Shown: positions 8,901-16,669, counted from the first letter of the stretch. The stretch: DNA of 64,000 bases from Arthrobacter agilis (GCF_006494655.1 NZ_VHIM01000006.1:124001-188000); one strand, 5' to 3'. Notes: a model not told the origin generated them from the letters alone. Made by a program: numbers and translations.

Positions 8901-9010
8901 GTCGGTCCGTTCAGCAGGAACAGGCCCTGGCTGGACAGCGCATCGAACGGTACGCTCTGTCGCTCTGCGAAGGGCCCGAAGGCCTGGATCTCGAGCTGGT
9001 GGATTCTCAT
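5936..9010 (-). CDS. sbcC: Exonuclease SbcC, ATPase subunit
   Basis: 1024 residues, the normal family length. SbcC is the Rad50-like SMC ATPase that, with SbcD, opens hairpins and processes DNA ends. Walker A is GPTGAGKS at 35-42. Long Ala/Arg/Glu-rich coiled-coil arms flank a zinc hook CPVCGSPAHP near residue 531. The C-terminal half has the signature LSGGESFMASLALALG and Walker B LFVDEGFGSLDD. It starts 9 bp after sbcD with a GGTAGG-type site, so the two are translated together. The terminal Gln/Lys region matches the family; no truncation is seen. Confidence 0.97.
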   Translation of the reverse strand: MRIHQLEIQAFGPFAERQSVPFDALSSQGLFLLNGPTGAGKSSVLDAVCFALYGSVPGARQATKRLRSDHAAESVAPEVCLEFSVAGRRFRIVRSPAWERPARRGSGTTTEQARTLLSEWKTGEWVQMSARNDEVGLEVQALLGMDKEQFTKVVMLPQGEFAAFLRADAKTRRELLQRLFSTTRFEDLERLFTEESQALARRLAEQEDHQRNLFLRAVEEAERHDLATTNLTADPTADASSSAGWAATMAELTRALSARWEQAAAESTELTEQSALADGALAALTRRRERFRTLAHLREQRRQHGSRAEEMAHLTREKERHDQASGLAALLELEEDAESGYRRADEDYREARERALRHATVGEYLAPDALAEDVPRPALQAALVEACASSSAALAVLRAALPDEKLLLRVRADRRRLDEEAARLDADILAADRSITDLQEGRAQDTRALDDRRAAADGLTGLREDLARALSAEDVVGQYASEQQRLVAAETVWASASGHFLRLKEAWLDALQLRLEQAAQELADALRDGDPCPVCGSPAHPAPVSSHAGRRVSLEEEQGARRLQAEAEAALQSARDERDRIRLRLAELAAGGGSDEPEAAAAASRLARSRVEKADAARRECVALEQRLAGVDAEEDRARTDREALHRERVEVDQRRASLTDQESALGERIAALRAAASSLSERVDEVQQASRRLEALRQAAEAADRAEENRGESRRRLGEALLLSVFETASQARDALIPDDRLAGIGRVLGEYVIAGHRLDAAWEDAAVQETLQEEQENPHPPSEADETDARTAAADLRGRAQRAVVGAEVLGHSVAQLESYSRRFADLERSAAPLRAEVSLALSVAETARGGGENLYKMSLATYVLASRLEQVADAATERLLQMSDGRYQLVHSDATAGNRRSGLGLNVIDGWTGNRRDTSTLSGGESFMASLALALGLADVVQQEAGGLDIETLFVDEGFGSLDDQALEQVMDALDGLRSGGRVVGLVSHVPELKQRIGAQLQVVKGRQGSTLRFVEQTAAV

Positions 9011-9019
9011 TGCGCCGAC

Positions 9020-10183
9020 CTACCGTTCATGAGCGAGGCTCAGTGCTGTTCCGACGGTGCGTCGGATGAGGGCCCGCTCCTCCTCGGAGGCGGCACGACC
9101 CCTGACGTGGTCGAGGAACCCGCAGCAGATGTCGGAATCGTCGCCTGCCTCGGCGATGCGCTGACTGTAGGTCCGAGTGTCCGCGACGCCGCCGCCCTCC
9201 GGCTCGAAGGCCAGGACGAGCGTGTCCGGGAATCGGGCCCTGAGGCGCTCCATGGCTCGCGCGGGCCGTTCGGCGTCGGTGAGGGTGATGTGGCAGTAGG
9301 CCCCCTCCGCTTCCGTCAGGTCGTCGCGGACCAGCAGTTCCTCGAGGCGTCCGGTGAGGATCGCCAGGTCCCTCGGGGCGGGCCACTCGATCTCCCGGAC
9401 GGCGGAGATGCCCTCTGCCTCCACGTCCACGAGCCACGCCCCTTTCGCCTGGTGTGCTTCCGAGAACGAGTACCTGAGCGGCGACCCGGAGTACCGCACC
9501 GTCTCGGACAGCCGCTGGCGTCCGTGCAGGTGCCCCAGGGCCGTGTAGTCGAAGTCGTCGAAGAGGGCGAGGGGCACCGACCCGAGGCCACCGACGGCCA
9601 GTTCACGCTCACTGTCGCTGCTCGCTCCGCCCGCGGCGAAGGTGTGGGCCATGACGACCGAGACGACGCGGCGGCTCCGCCGGCGCTCGACGAGATCGGC
9701 CCGAATGCGTCCGAGCGCGGCCTCGGTGACCGCCGTGTGCGTCGCGGAGTCCGCCTCGAGCGCGGCGGCGACCATGCGTGGCTCGAGATACGGCACGCCG
9801 TAGATCGCGAGGTCGATGTCCGGACCGAGCGACCGCACGACGGGTACCGCGATGTCCTCGATCCGCGTGCGCAGATGAACGCCGCCACGGGCGAGGACGC
9901 GCCCCCCAAACCCGAGCCGCGTGGCCGAATCGTGGTTCCCGCTGGAAATGACGACCTCCGCGCCGGCAACCGTCAGCCGGTCGAGCGCGTCGTCGAACAG
10001 GGCGACGACGTCCACGGCGGGCAGCGCACGGTCGTAGACGTCACCGGCGACGAGGACGACGTCGACCCCCTCCTCACGCACGGTCTTCTCCAGATTGTCG
10101 ACGAAGATGCGTTGCGCGTCGAGGGTCCCCGTCCCGTGGAACGATCGGCCCAGGTGCCAGTCGGAGGTGTGGAGGATCTTCAT
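9020..10183 (-). CDS. sbcD: Exonuclease SbcD, nuclease subunit
   Basis: 387 residues. This is the Mre11-type metallophosphoesterase partner of SbcC. Metal-binding motifs are in order: HTSDWHLG at the N-terminus, AGDVYDRALP, SSGNHDSATRLGFGG, VVMAHTFAAG and ALGHLHGRQ. The start at 10183 (MKILHTSDWH) is the conserved family start. TAGCGT lies 7 nt upstream with no ribosome binding site, so the sbcDC transcript is probably leaderless. The gene is 9 bp upstream of sbcC. Confidence 0.97.
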   Translation of the reverse strand: MKILHTSDWHLGRSFHGTGTLDAQRIFVDNLEKTVREEGVDVVLVAGDVYDRALPAVDVVALFDDALDRLTVAGAEVVISSGNHDSATRLGFGGRVLARGGVHLRTRIEDIAVPVVRSLGPDIDLAIYGVPYLEPRMVAAALEADSATHTAVTEAALGRIRADLVERRRSRRVVSVVMAHTFAAGGASSDSERELAVGGLGSVPLALFDDFDYTALGHLHGRQRLSETVRYSGSPLRYSFSEAHQAKGAWLVDVEAEGISAVREIEWPAPRDLAILTGRLEELLVRDDLTEAEGAYCHITLTDAERPARAMERLRARFPDTLVLAFEPEGGGVADTRTYSQRIAEAGDDSDICCGFLDHVRGRAASEEERALIRRTVGTALSLAHER

Positions 10184-10190
10184 GATTTTC

Positions 10191-10196
10191 ACGCTA
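10191..10196 (-). promoter_or_regulatory. -10 box for leaderless sbcDC transcript
   Basis: TAGCGT on the minus strand, 7 nt from the sbcD ATG. No Shine-Dalgarno intervenes. Confidence 0.55.
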
Positions 10197-10251
10197 CCGC
10201 TGCTTGCCGACATTCCACGGACGCAGGGCTCGGCGGGGCCCGGTCCCGCGC

Positions 10252-11142
10252 TCAGCGCTCCGCCGACGGCGCATCGGGCGCCGCGGGCGTGCCGGGTGCG
10301 TCCGCACTGCTGTCGGCGGCGCCCTCGTTCCCTTCGGCATCCGCCGCGTCCAGGGAGGACGCCGTGCCGCTCGGCCTGCGGGTTCCGGAAGCCCTGACGC
10401 TGCGGTACACCAGTCCGGCGATCGCTCCTCCCACGAGCGGCGCCGCCCAGAACAGCCAGAGCTGCCCGAGCGCCCAGGGCTCGGCGAAGACGGCCGAGGC
10501 GCTGGCGCGCAGCGGGTTGAGCGCGCCGTTGGTCACCGGCAGCAGGAACGAGAGGAGCCCGGCGAACGTCAGACCGACGGCGAACGGCGCCAGCTCGCCG
10601 CCCCCACGGCGGGCGGTTGCCCCGAGGAAGACGGCGACGAGGAGGGCTGTGGCGACGACCTCGAGGAGGAAGGCGCTGGTCAGCGGGAACTGCGCGGGTG
10701 AGTGCTCGCCGAATCCGTTGGACGCGGAGCTGAAGAAGGACCGGATGCCCGAGAGCTGCGGATTCGCGCTCAGGACCAGCCAGATCAGGCCGGACGCCGC
10801 GAGCGCCCCGACCACCTGCGCCAGGAGGTACGGGACCACCGACCGCCACGCAGTGCGGCCCGCGAGCGCCGAGCCGATCGTGATCGCGGGGTTGAAGTGG
10901 CCGCCAGACACGTGTCCGAAGGCGATCATCGCCGCGACCACGGCAAACCCGAAGACGAGGCTCGGCTGGATGGACGTCTCCGTGGCCAGCATGGTCGCTC
11001 CGAGTCCCGCGAGGATGACGAGGAAGGAGCCGGCGCCTTCGGCGACGGAGCGAGGGACGAGCCCTGCAGGACGCTTCCCGTCATGGGCCAGCCCCTCGCG
11101 GATGGCTGGCACCGCAGAGCCGGTCGTGGTGTGTGTGATCAA
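10252..11142 (-). CDS. Aquaporin / MIP-family channel
   Basis: 296 residues with about six membrane segments (residues about 35-260) and a disordered Ala/Asp/Pro-rich C-terminal tail. The first pore motif is canonical, GHFNPAITIG (NPA at 84-86). The second reads GALNPLRAS (NPL at 209-211) instead of NPA, and the selectivity-filter Arg follows at 212. It should carry water or small neutral solutes across the membrane; NPL variants make the solute uncertain. TTG 11142 is chosen because GAAGG lies 8 nt upstream and the protein then begins just before the first hydrophobic stretch. It is divergent from the DraG-like gene. Confidence 0.87.
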   Translation of the reverse strand: MITHTTTGSAVPAIREGLAHDGKRPAGLVPRSVAEGAGSFLVILAGLGATMLATETSIQPSLVFGFAVVAAMIAFGHVSGGHFNPAITIGSALAGRTAWRSVVPYLLAQVVGALAASGLIWLVLSANPQLSGIRSFFSSASNGFGEHSPAQFPLTSAFLLEVVATALLVAVFLGATARRGGGELAPFAVGLTFAGLLSFLLPVTNGALNPLRASASAVFAEPWALGQLWLFWAAPLVGGAIAGLVYRSVRASGTRRPSGTASSLDAADAEGNEGAADSSADAPGTPAAPDAPSAER

Positions 11143-11282
11143 TGCGTCATCCTTCGGTCGAGGTGTGCGGGCGGTCGTCCGGATGAACGCCGCGGACCGC
11201 CGTCGAGCCTTGCACCCGGGTCTGGGCGGTTGCTGGGAAGCCTCCTGCGCGCGGACCCGTCGGCCGCGCTCCGTTCCCTCCC

Positions 11283-11288
11283 TAGACT
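11283..11288 (+). promoter_or_regulatory. -10 box for the leaderless DraG-like gene
   Basis: TAGACT lies 6 nt before the GTG at 11295. GGAGGGG in the gap touches the start codon and is too close to act as a normal ribosome binding site. Confidence 0.6.
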
Positions 11289-11294
11289 GGAGGG

Positions 11295-12341
11295 GTGACC
11301 ACAGACAGCTCCCCGCCCGTCCCACCCACCGACGCCGTACCGGGCCCGGGCTCCGGCGACGCCCCTGGTCCGGCCGGCGCGGCAACGTCTGCCGACCGCG
11401 TGCTCGGGTGCCTGCTGGGCACGATGGCCGGTGACGCCTACGGGGTGCTGCATGCCGCGGGTGAAGACCCCACCGCAGCTTTGCGCGATCCCACCGATCT
11501 GAGGGTGTCCGATGCGACCCAGCTGACCCTCTACACCGTGGACGGGCTCGTCGATGCTCTCGAGTGGGCCAACGACGGCGTGGCGGCGGACGAGACGGCC
11601 TGCCTGTGGCTCGCCTACCTCCGCTGGCTCGTCCGGCAGGGTGAATCCCTGCCGGCCAACGCCCCGGCGGCCCCGGCCCGATGGCTCGACCGGCAGGAGG
11701 GACTCCTGCCGGTGCGGGACCCCGATGCCGAGACGATGCGTGCCCTCCGCACCGGAGAGATGGGGACGCGCGCACGTCCCCTCAACCTCCAGGCGGACGG
11801 CGCCGGCGCGCTCATGCGGTCAGCGCCCTTCGGGCTGGTGCCGCGCATCCCGGAGAGCATGGTCGAACGCCTGACCGTCGATGCTGCGGCCCTGACACAC
11901 GGCGGCGACGGTGCGCGAACCACGGCGGCCCGCTTCAGCGCGATCGTCCGTGCCCTGGCCATCGACGGCCTCGCCCTCGACGAGGCCGTGCATCGCGGAG
12001 GGGGCGACGCGCACGAGCCCGCCACTGCCCGAGCCGCGGACGGTGCGATCCCTGCCGAGGGGACGACGGCGGAGGCGGTGTTCGACTCCGCCCTGCAGTC
12101 CGTCCTGGTGCGCGCGGAGGGACAGTCGTCGCCGCAGGAGCATCTTGCGGCCGCACTTGCCCATGCTGCCGCCGGGCGATCCGACGCATCCGCCCCTGTC
12201 CGGGCATCTCTGGCCGGCGGACTGGTGGGCGCCCTCCATGGCACCGCTGCGCTCCCGGCCGCCTATCTCGAGGCCCCGGGCGTCGCCGCCGTGGTCCGGG
12301 GGATGGCGCGCTCCCTCCTGAAGGCCACCACGGGGACCTGA
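11295..12341 (+). CDS. ADP-ribosylglycohydrolase (DraG)-fold protein, probably catalytically impaired
   Basis: 348 residues: a disordered N-terminus of about 33 residues, then an all-helical DraG/ARH fold. Recognisable motifs are LGTMAGDAYG (about 41-50), SDATQLTL (72-79), GALMRSAPFGLVPRIP, and LTHGGDGARTTAARFSAI. In active family members the first metal site reads (T/S)DDT and the C-terminal site GGDxDT. Here they read SDAT and GRSDAS, so two or more acidic metal ligands appear to be missing. It may bind ADP-ribose without cleaving it, or be an eroded enzyme. It stands alone, divergent from an aquaporin, and starts at GTG with TAGACT 6 nt upstream. Confidence 0.78.
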   Translation: MTTDSSPPVPPTDAVPGPGSGDAPGPAGAATSADRVLGCLLGTMAGDAYGVLHAAGEDPTAALRDPTDLRVSDATQLTLYTVDGLVDALEWANDGVAADETACLWLAYLRWLVRQGESLPANAPAAPARWLDRQEGLLPVRDPDAETMRALRTGEMGTRARPLNLQADGAGALMRSAPFGLVPRIPESMVERLTVDAAALTHGGDGARTTAARFSAIVRALAIDGLALDEAVHRGGGDAHEPATARAADGAIPAEGTTAEAVFDSALQSVLVRAEGQSSPQEHLAAALAHAAAGRSDASAPVRASLAGGLVGALHGTAALPAAYLEAPGVAAVVRGMARSLLKATTGT

Positions 12342-12448
12342 CGTCGACGGGTCGGGGTCGCGCTCGGACGACCCGCGAACCGGACACACCTCCGTGGCGG
12401 CACCACCGGCACCGCCCTGTCCGTCCCTGCCCCTTCCTTCGGAAGGCC

Positions 12449-12454
12449 TACGCT
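12449..12454 (+). promoter_or_regulatory. -10 box for the leaderless SDR gene
   Basis: TACGCT lies 6 nt before the ATG at 12461. The nearest GGAAGG is too far upstream for ribosome binding. Confidence 0.5.
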
Positions 12455-12460
12455 GGCACC

Positions 12461-13375
12461 ATGTGGAAGCCCTCCGATCTCCCCCGCCTCACCGGTCGTC
12501 GCGTCCTCGTCACGGGAGGCAATGCCGGGCTCGGCTACTTCGCCTCTGAACAACTCGCCGGCGCCGGCGCATCCGTGGTCATGGCGTCCCGCAGCGAGGA
12601 CAAGGCCCGGCGTGCCATCGACGCCATCCGCAGCCGGTTTCCGCGGGCGGACGTCACGTTCCAGGCCCTCGACCTCGCGGACCTCCGATCCGTGCGTGCA
12701 GCGGCGGACACGGTGGCGGCCGGACCGCCGCTCGCAGCGCTCGTCGCCAACGCGGGGGTGGTCGGTGCGGCCCGCCGCCGGACCACGGCGGACGGCTTCG
12801 AACTCCAGTTCGGCACCAACCACCTCGGCCACTACGCCCTGGTGGCGCTCCTGCTGCCCACCCTCTCGGCGGCGAGCACACGGATCGTCCACCTCGGCAG
12901 TATCAGCCACCGCTGGGCGCACCTGACGCCGTCGAGCCTGCAGCCCGCGACCTACCGCAACGCGCGCGCGTACGCGACGTCGAAGCTCGCCGTGATGGCC
13001 TTCGGGTTCGAGCTGGCCCGCCGGCTCGACCTGTCGCGCAGCACCGCGACCAGCGTGGTGGCACACCCGGGATTCGCGCTCGGGATGCTCACACCACCCC
13101 GGCCCGGTGTCGCAGCGCACGAGGACGCGCCGCTGTGGCGGCAGCGGATCCTGCAGCCCGTCGCACAGGGCAAGGACGAGGGGGCCTGGCCTCTGGTCAG
13201 GGCGGCGGTGGACACCACCATCCCCAACGGCGCGTACTGCGGTCCCGACGGCTGGTTCCAGCTCCGGGGCCGCCCCGCCGTGGTCGAGGCGAAGCCGCAC
13301 GCGCGAGAGAGCAATGCGGCGTCACGCCTTCTCGATCTCTCGGCCGAGCTCACCGGGATCGCGCTGCGCGTCTGA
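12461..13375 (+). CDS. Short-chain dehydrogenase/reductase
   Basis: 304 residues. A Rossmann-fold SDR resembling the retinol-dehydrogenase/WW-domain-oxidoreductase-like group: cofactor loop TGGNAGLG (residues about 19-26), NAGVV, the catalytic Ser in LGSISHRW, and YATSK with catalytic Tyr and Lys. MASRSEDKA after the second strand, with an Arg, suggests NADP(H). The substrate is unknown. Conserved FGTNHLGHYAL matches light-dependent protochlorophyllide reductase-like relatives commonly annotated only as oxidoreductases. It is monocistronic and convergent with the exonuclease gene 34 bp downstream. Confidence 0.88.
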   Translation: MWKPSDLPRLTGRRVLVTGGNAGLGYFASEQLAGAGASVVMASRSEDKARRAIDAIRSRFPRADVTFQALDLADLRSVRAAADTVAAGPPLAALVANAGVVGAARRRTTADGFELQFGTNHLGHYALVALLLPTLSAASTRIVHLGSISHRWAHLTPSSLQPATYRNARAYATSKLAVMAFGFELARRLDLSRSTATSVVAHPGFALGMLTPPRPGVAAHEDAPLWRQRILQPVAQGKDEGAWPLVRAAVDTTIPNGAYCGPDGWFQLRGRPAVVEAKPHARESNAASRLLDLSAELTGIALRV

Positions 13376-13409
13376 TCGCGGCTACGGGCTGCGCGGCCGC
13401 CCGCCCGGT

Positions 13410-14402
13410 CTACGCCGGCCCGCCCGTGCGGCTGCCGCCGGTCAGCTGCAGGAACTCCGCCTCGGACAGGACCTCGATCTCCTGGCCCCGCTCGTGGAGT
13501 TCCAGGACCCGCCGCGCCTTGCCGGTGACGCGTCCGTCGCGCAGATCCGAAGCCACGAAGCCGTCCCCCACCACGAGCACCGTGGTGCGGCGGGTCACCG
13601 AGCTGGCGGGCTGTGCGCCCAGGCGGGCCGCGCGTTCCTTGGCCTGTGGACGGGGGATGCCGAGGTTGCCGGTGAAGACGACGGTCTGCCCGTACAGCGG
13701 ATGGCGCGGGTCCGCCTGGGCGTTGGCGTGCGGATTGGCGCCCTCCTCGGGCCAGCCGGCCCAGCCCACGGGTGAGGTTCCGCGGCCCAGCGCCGTCCGC
13801 GTGGCCTTCGACAGATCGTCGAGCCCGGGCTCGTAGGGATCGGCACGCGACAGTGGGAGACCGTGGGCCCCCAGGACGTCCTCGACGGTCGGCGCGTCGT
13901 AGCGGCGGGCGATGTCGATCAGGATCCCGGCGCAGGCACGCGCGTCCTCGACGGCGTCGTGATGGTTCACCAGCGGCACACCCGCCGCCTCGGCGACGAA
14001 CGGCAGGGAGTAGGACGGGAGCGAGTAGCTTCTGCGGGAGAGCACGACGGTGCACGTGTAGTCCCATGCGGGACCGGCGAGCGCCGAGACCTCGAGAGCC
14101 GAACGGATCACGCCGAGATCGAAGGCCGCGTTGTGCGCGACCAGCACGTCGGAGCCGATGAAGCCGCCGATCTCGGGGAACAGCTCCCCGAACCGCGGTG
14201 CGTCGACGACCATCCCCGCCGTGATCCCGTGGATGGCGACGTTCCGTGCGTCGAAGTGGTCGTGGCCCTCGGGAGGGCGCATGAGCCAGGACGCCTCCTC
14301 CACGATCCGGCCGTCGCGAACCTTGGTGAGACCCACCGCGCAGGGCGAACCGCGGAAGCCGTTCGCTGTCTCGAAGTCGATGGCCGTGAACGCGATTCCC
14401 AC
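13410..14402 (-). CDS. DnaQ-type 3'-5' exonuclease with C-terminal BRCT domain
   Basis: 330 residues. The N-terminal DEDDh exonuclease (about 1-165) has ExoI FTAIDFETAN, ExoII LVAHNAAFDLGVI and ExoIII NHHDAVEDARAC with the His-x-Asp pattern. After a linker, a BRCT domain (about 225-305, starting LYGQTVVFTG) is followed by a helical end. This architecture resembles a DNA polymerase III epsilon-like proofreading or repair nuclease, but it is a stand-alone gene. GTG 14402 is preferred: TAAACT lies 7 nt upstream and the family normally begins just before FTAIDF. A GTG at 14426 would add 8 residues. Confidence 0.9.
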   Translation of the reverse strand: MGIAFTAIDFETANGFRGSPCAVGLTKVRDGRIVEEASWLMRPPEGHDHFDARNVAIHGITAGMVVDAPRFGELFPEIGGFIGSDVLVAHNAAFDLGVIRSALEVSALAGPAWDYTCTVVLSRRSYSLPSYSLPFVAEAAGVPLVNHHDAVEDARACAGILIDIARRYDAPTVEDVLGAHGLPLSRADPYEPGLDDLSKATRTALGRGTSPVGWAGWPEEGANPHANAQADPRHPLYGQTVVFTGNLGIPRPQAKERAARLGAQPASSVTRRTTVLVVGDGFVASDLRDGRVTGKARRVLELHERGQEIEVLSEAEFLQLTGGSRTGGPA

Positions 14403-14409
14403 GTCCTCC

Positions 14410-14415
14410 AGTTTA
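14410..14415 (-). promoter_or_regulatory. -10 box for leaderless exonuclease gene
   Basis: TAAACT on the minus strand, 7 nt from GTG 14402. The divergent HAD gene has its own box 72 bp away. Confidence 0.55.
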
Positions 14416-14486
14416 CTGCCGCCCACCCCCGCGATCGTTCACGCAACGTTCACCGCGTCTCCGGCGCGGGCGGGACCACGGCGCCC

Positions 14487-14492
14487 TACCCT
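14487..14492 (+). promoter_or_regulatory. -10 box for leaderless HAD gene
   Basis: TACCCT lies 5 nt before the ATG at 14498, with no ribosome binding site between. Confidence 0.5.
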
Positions 14493-14497
14493 GAACC

Positions 14498-15196
14498 ATG
14501 GCACGCAACGACAGCTCCCGCCGGTGGTACCTCTTCGACTACGGCAACGTGATCTCCACAGCACCCACCCCGGAGGACTGGGAGGTCCTCGCCGAGGCGA
14601 CCGGCACCGCGGATCTCCAGTCACCCACCTCGCGCTACTGGCTCCACCGGTACGCCTACGACGCCGGGGCGGTCACCGCCGACGAGTACTGGACCCTGGT
14701 CTGCGGCGAATCCGTGAGCCGGACCCGCGCGGCCTGGTTGGACGCCCTGGACGGGAACCAGTGGTCCCACCCCAACCTCGAGACCCTCGATGTGCTCGAG
14801 GATCTGGAGGCCCGGGGCGAACAGCTCGCCCTGCTCTCCAACATGCCCGCGGCCATGGTGTCGCAGCACGCCGACGCTCCCTGGACGCGGTTGTTCCGCC
14901 ACCTGTTCTTCAGCTCCTCGCTGCGGCTCGTCAAGCCGACGCCCGCGGTCTTCGAACACGTCCTCGCCGAGCTGGGTGCGGATCCGGCCCGGGTGATCTT
15001 CGTGGACGACTCGCCCCAGAACATCGCGGCGGCGGCAGCACTCGGCCTCGACGCCCGCCTGTTCTCGCCGGCGGCCGATCTCTCCGCCATGCTCGCCCGG
15101 CCCGACTCCGCCGCACCTGGCCGGCGACCGGAGGATCTACCCGCGAGCGCTGCCCGGGGCCTGCAGCCCGTGGTCAGCTCTGCCGTCCCGGAATGA
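14498..15196 (+). CDS. HAD-family hydrolase (YihX-like)
   Basis: 232 residues. HAD phosphatase motifs: I is LFDYGNVI, with DxG in place of the usual second Asp as in the YihX/epoxide-hydrolase-like branch; II is LLSNMP; III is the Lys in LVKPTP; IV is FVDDSPQNI. A helical cap lies between I and II. It likely dephosphorylates a small phosphorylated metabolite, perhaps a sugar phosphate; the substrate cannot be assigned. About 35 C-terminal residues are non-conserved. Its last 23 bp overlap the end of the convergent GNAT gene on the other strand. Confidence 0.88.
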   Translation: MARNDSSRRWYLFDYGNVISTAPTPEDWEVLAEATGTADLQSPTSRYWLHRYAYDAGAVTADEYWTLVCGESVSRTRAAWLDALDGNQWSHPNLETLDVLEDLEARGEQLALLSNMPAAMVSQHADAPWTRLFRHLFFSSSLRLVKPTPAVFEHVLAELGADPARVIFVDDSPQNIAAAAALGLDARLFSPAADLSAMLARPDSAAPGRRPEDLPASAARGLQPVVSSAVPE

Positions 15197-15863
15197 GCTG
15201 GGCGAGGACGGGCTCCAGACCCTCGACCTCGGCCGTCCAGGGGGGCCGCACGAAGTCCTCGCGGTCCAGCAGGAGGTTCTGCTGGAGCTCCACCTCGCCA
15301 CGCCTGGCCTCGACCAGCGTGGTCCCGTTGTCCCTGTACCCCAGTCGGCGTGACACGCCGAGGGACGCCCGGTTCCACGACGCGGCCTCGGACACGGCGG
15401 AGGTGGCGCCCAGCCGGTCGAAGGCGAACTGCAGGACGGCGGAGCGCATCTCGGTGCCGATGCCGCACCCCTGGGCCTGTCGCGTGAGCCACGAACCCGA
15501 CCCCACCCGGCGCAGCAGCGGGAAGGATCGGGCCACGAGGTCCTGGATCCCGACGACGCGCCCCTCGTGCAGCACCACGAAGTTGAGGGTCCAGGACTCG
15601 ACCGAGACCTGCGCCCTCGTGCGCCACTGGTGCTTCGCGGTCTCGAGGATGAGCACGTCGCGGGGCGCGTCGGTCCACGGCACGCTGAACGGCATCTCCG
15701 CGGGGTCGTGGATGCCTGCGAGCACGGCGTCGACGAGCTCGGGGAGGTGGGCGTCGCGGACGGGCGTGAGCACCAGCCGCGGTGTGCGGATGACCAGCCC
15801 GAAGGGCGGCCAGATCCCTGCCAGCGGGTCGGCCACCCCGCCGCCGGAACCGTCCGGACTCAC
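15174..15863 (-). CDS. GNAT-family N-acetyltransferase
   Basis: 229 residues. RimJ/RimL-like GNAT: IRTPRLVLTPVRDAHLPELV near the N-terminus, GIQDLVARSFPLLRRV, the acetyl-CoA loop RQAQGCGIGTEMRSAVLQFAF, and the WNRASLGVSRRLGYRDNG block. It transfers acetyl from acetyl-CoA to a protein N-terminus or small amine; the target is unknown. GTG 15863 overlaps the DedA stop codon by 4 bp (GTGA), indicating translational coupling with DedA. The 3' end overlaps the convergent HAD gene. Confidence 0.9.
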   Translation of the reverse strand: MSPDGSGGGVADPLAGIWPPFGLVIRTPRLVLTPVRDAHLPELVDAVLAGIHDPAEMPFSVPWTDAPRDVLILETAKHQWRTRAQVSVESWTLNFVVLHEGRVVGIQDLVARSFPLLRRVGSGSWLTRQAQGCGIGTEMRSAVLQFAFDRLGATSAVSEAASWNRASLGVSRRLGYRDNGTTLVEARRGEVELQQNLLLDREDFVRPPWTAEVEGLEPVLAQLIPGRQS

Positions 15864-16549
15864 GACTCCCGCTTCCTGATCCGGTACGTGCGCACCTTGG
15901 ACACGACGAACCAGACGGCGAACAGCACGACGGCGACGATCACGAGCCGCTGGAACGTGTTCGCGTACTGCTCGACGACCTCCCAGTTCTCGCCGAGGTA
16001 GAAGCCGGCGAGGACGAAGACCGAGTTCCAGATCAGGCTGCCGGAGGTGGTCAGCAGCAGGAACATGCCGAGGGGCATGCGTTCGATGCCGGCCGGGATG
16101 GACACGAGGCTTCGGAACAGCGGGATCATCCGCCCGAAGAACACGGCACGGTACCCGTGCCGGTCGAACCAGTTCTCCACCTTGTCGACGTCCTCGATGT
16201 CGATGAGCGGGACCCTGGACACGAGCCGCCGCATGCGGTCCCGGCCGAGCCACGCTCCGAGGGCGTAGAGCGCGTACGCGCCGACGACGGAGCCGAGGGT
16301 GGTCCACAGGATGGCCTCGAAGAGCGAGAAGTTGCCCCGGCTCGCCGTGAAGCCGGCGAGTGGGAGGATCACCTCGCTCGGCAGTGGAGGGAAGAGATTC
16401 TCGAGGGCGATGGCAAGGCCTGCCCCGGGGGCCCCGATGGTCTCCATGAGGTTCACGGCCCAGTCGGTGACGGCGCCGAGCGCGGACCCGTCCGACGACG
16501 TCGTGGCTGCCGCGACGTCGAGCGCCCGCGCTGTCTGGATGATGCTCAC
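15860..16549 (-). CDS. DedA-family membrane protein
   Basis: 229 residues, about five membrane segments. Family motifs are ENLFPPLPSEVILPLAGF (about residues 50-67) and FFGRMIPLFRSLVSIPAG with the essential Arg residues. DedA proteins are lipid or undecaprenyl-phosphate transporters and scramblases; UptA-like lipid-carrier recycling is possible but cannot be assigned here. The start is GTG 16549 with only a weak upstream AGAGGG. It is coupled by a 4-bp overlap to the GNAT gene. Confidence 0.92.
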   Translation of the reverse strand: MSIIQTARALDVAAATTSSDGSALGAVTDWAVNLMETIGAPGAGLAIALENLFPPLPSEVILPLAGFTASRGNFSLFEAILWTTLGSVVGAYALYALGAWLGRDRMRRLVSRVPLIDIEDVDKVENWFDRHGYRAVFFGRMIPLFRSLVSIPAGIERMPLGMFLLLTTSGSLIWNSVFVLAGFYLGENWEVVEQYANTFQRLVIVAVVLFAVWFVVSKVRTYRIRKRES

Positions 16550-16617
16550 GGTGTGATCGTCCCTCTCGAGATCCGCCCCGCGGGACGGCCGGTACCTGGT
16601 GCCTGACGTTCCTGCTG

Positions 16618-16646
16618 GTTCCGGCGGCGGGGGCCGGTGCCGGAAC
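16618..16646 (-). terminator. Hairpin terminator after rdgB
   Basis: GTTCCGGC (16618-16625) pairs with GCCGGAAC (16639-16646) across a 13-nt GC-rich loop. It lies between rdgB and the dedA start and would end the murI-to-rdgB unit. No T-tract. Confidence 0.5.
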
Positions 16647-16669
16647 TGATGTGGATCACGAGGCCACGG

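Noticed and set aside
10702-11298. Plus-strand frame of 198 codons opposite the aquaporin gene
   Set aside because: Charged, repetitive shadow sequence; the minus strand has the NPA motif and membrane segments.
7370-11434. Open frame of 1354 codons on the plus strand across sbcC-sbcD and the aquaporin gene
   Set aside because: It is the GC-driven antisense shadow of well-conserved minus-strand genes; its translation is Arg/Gly/Glu-rich with no domain.
15174-16307. Longer acetyltransferase start upstream of 15863
   Set aside because: The extra N-terminus is an Arg/Pro-rich shadow of dedA; the GTGA overlap at 15860-15863 gives the proper start.
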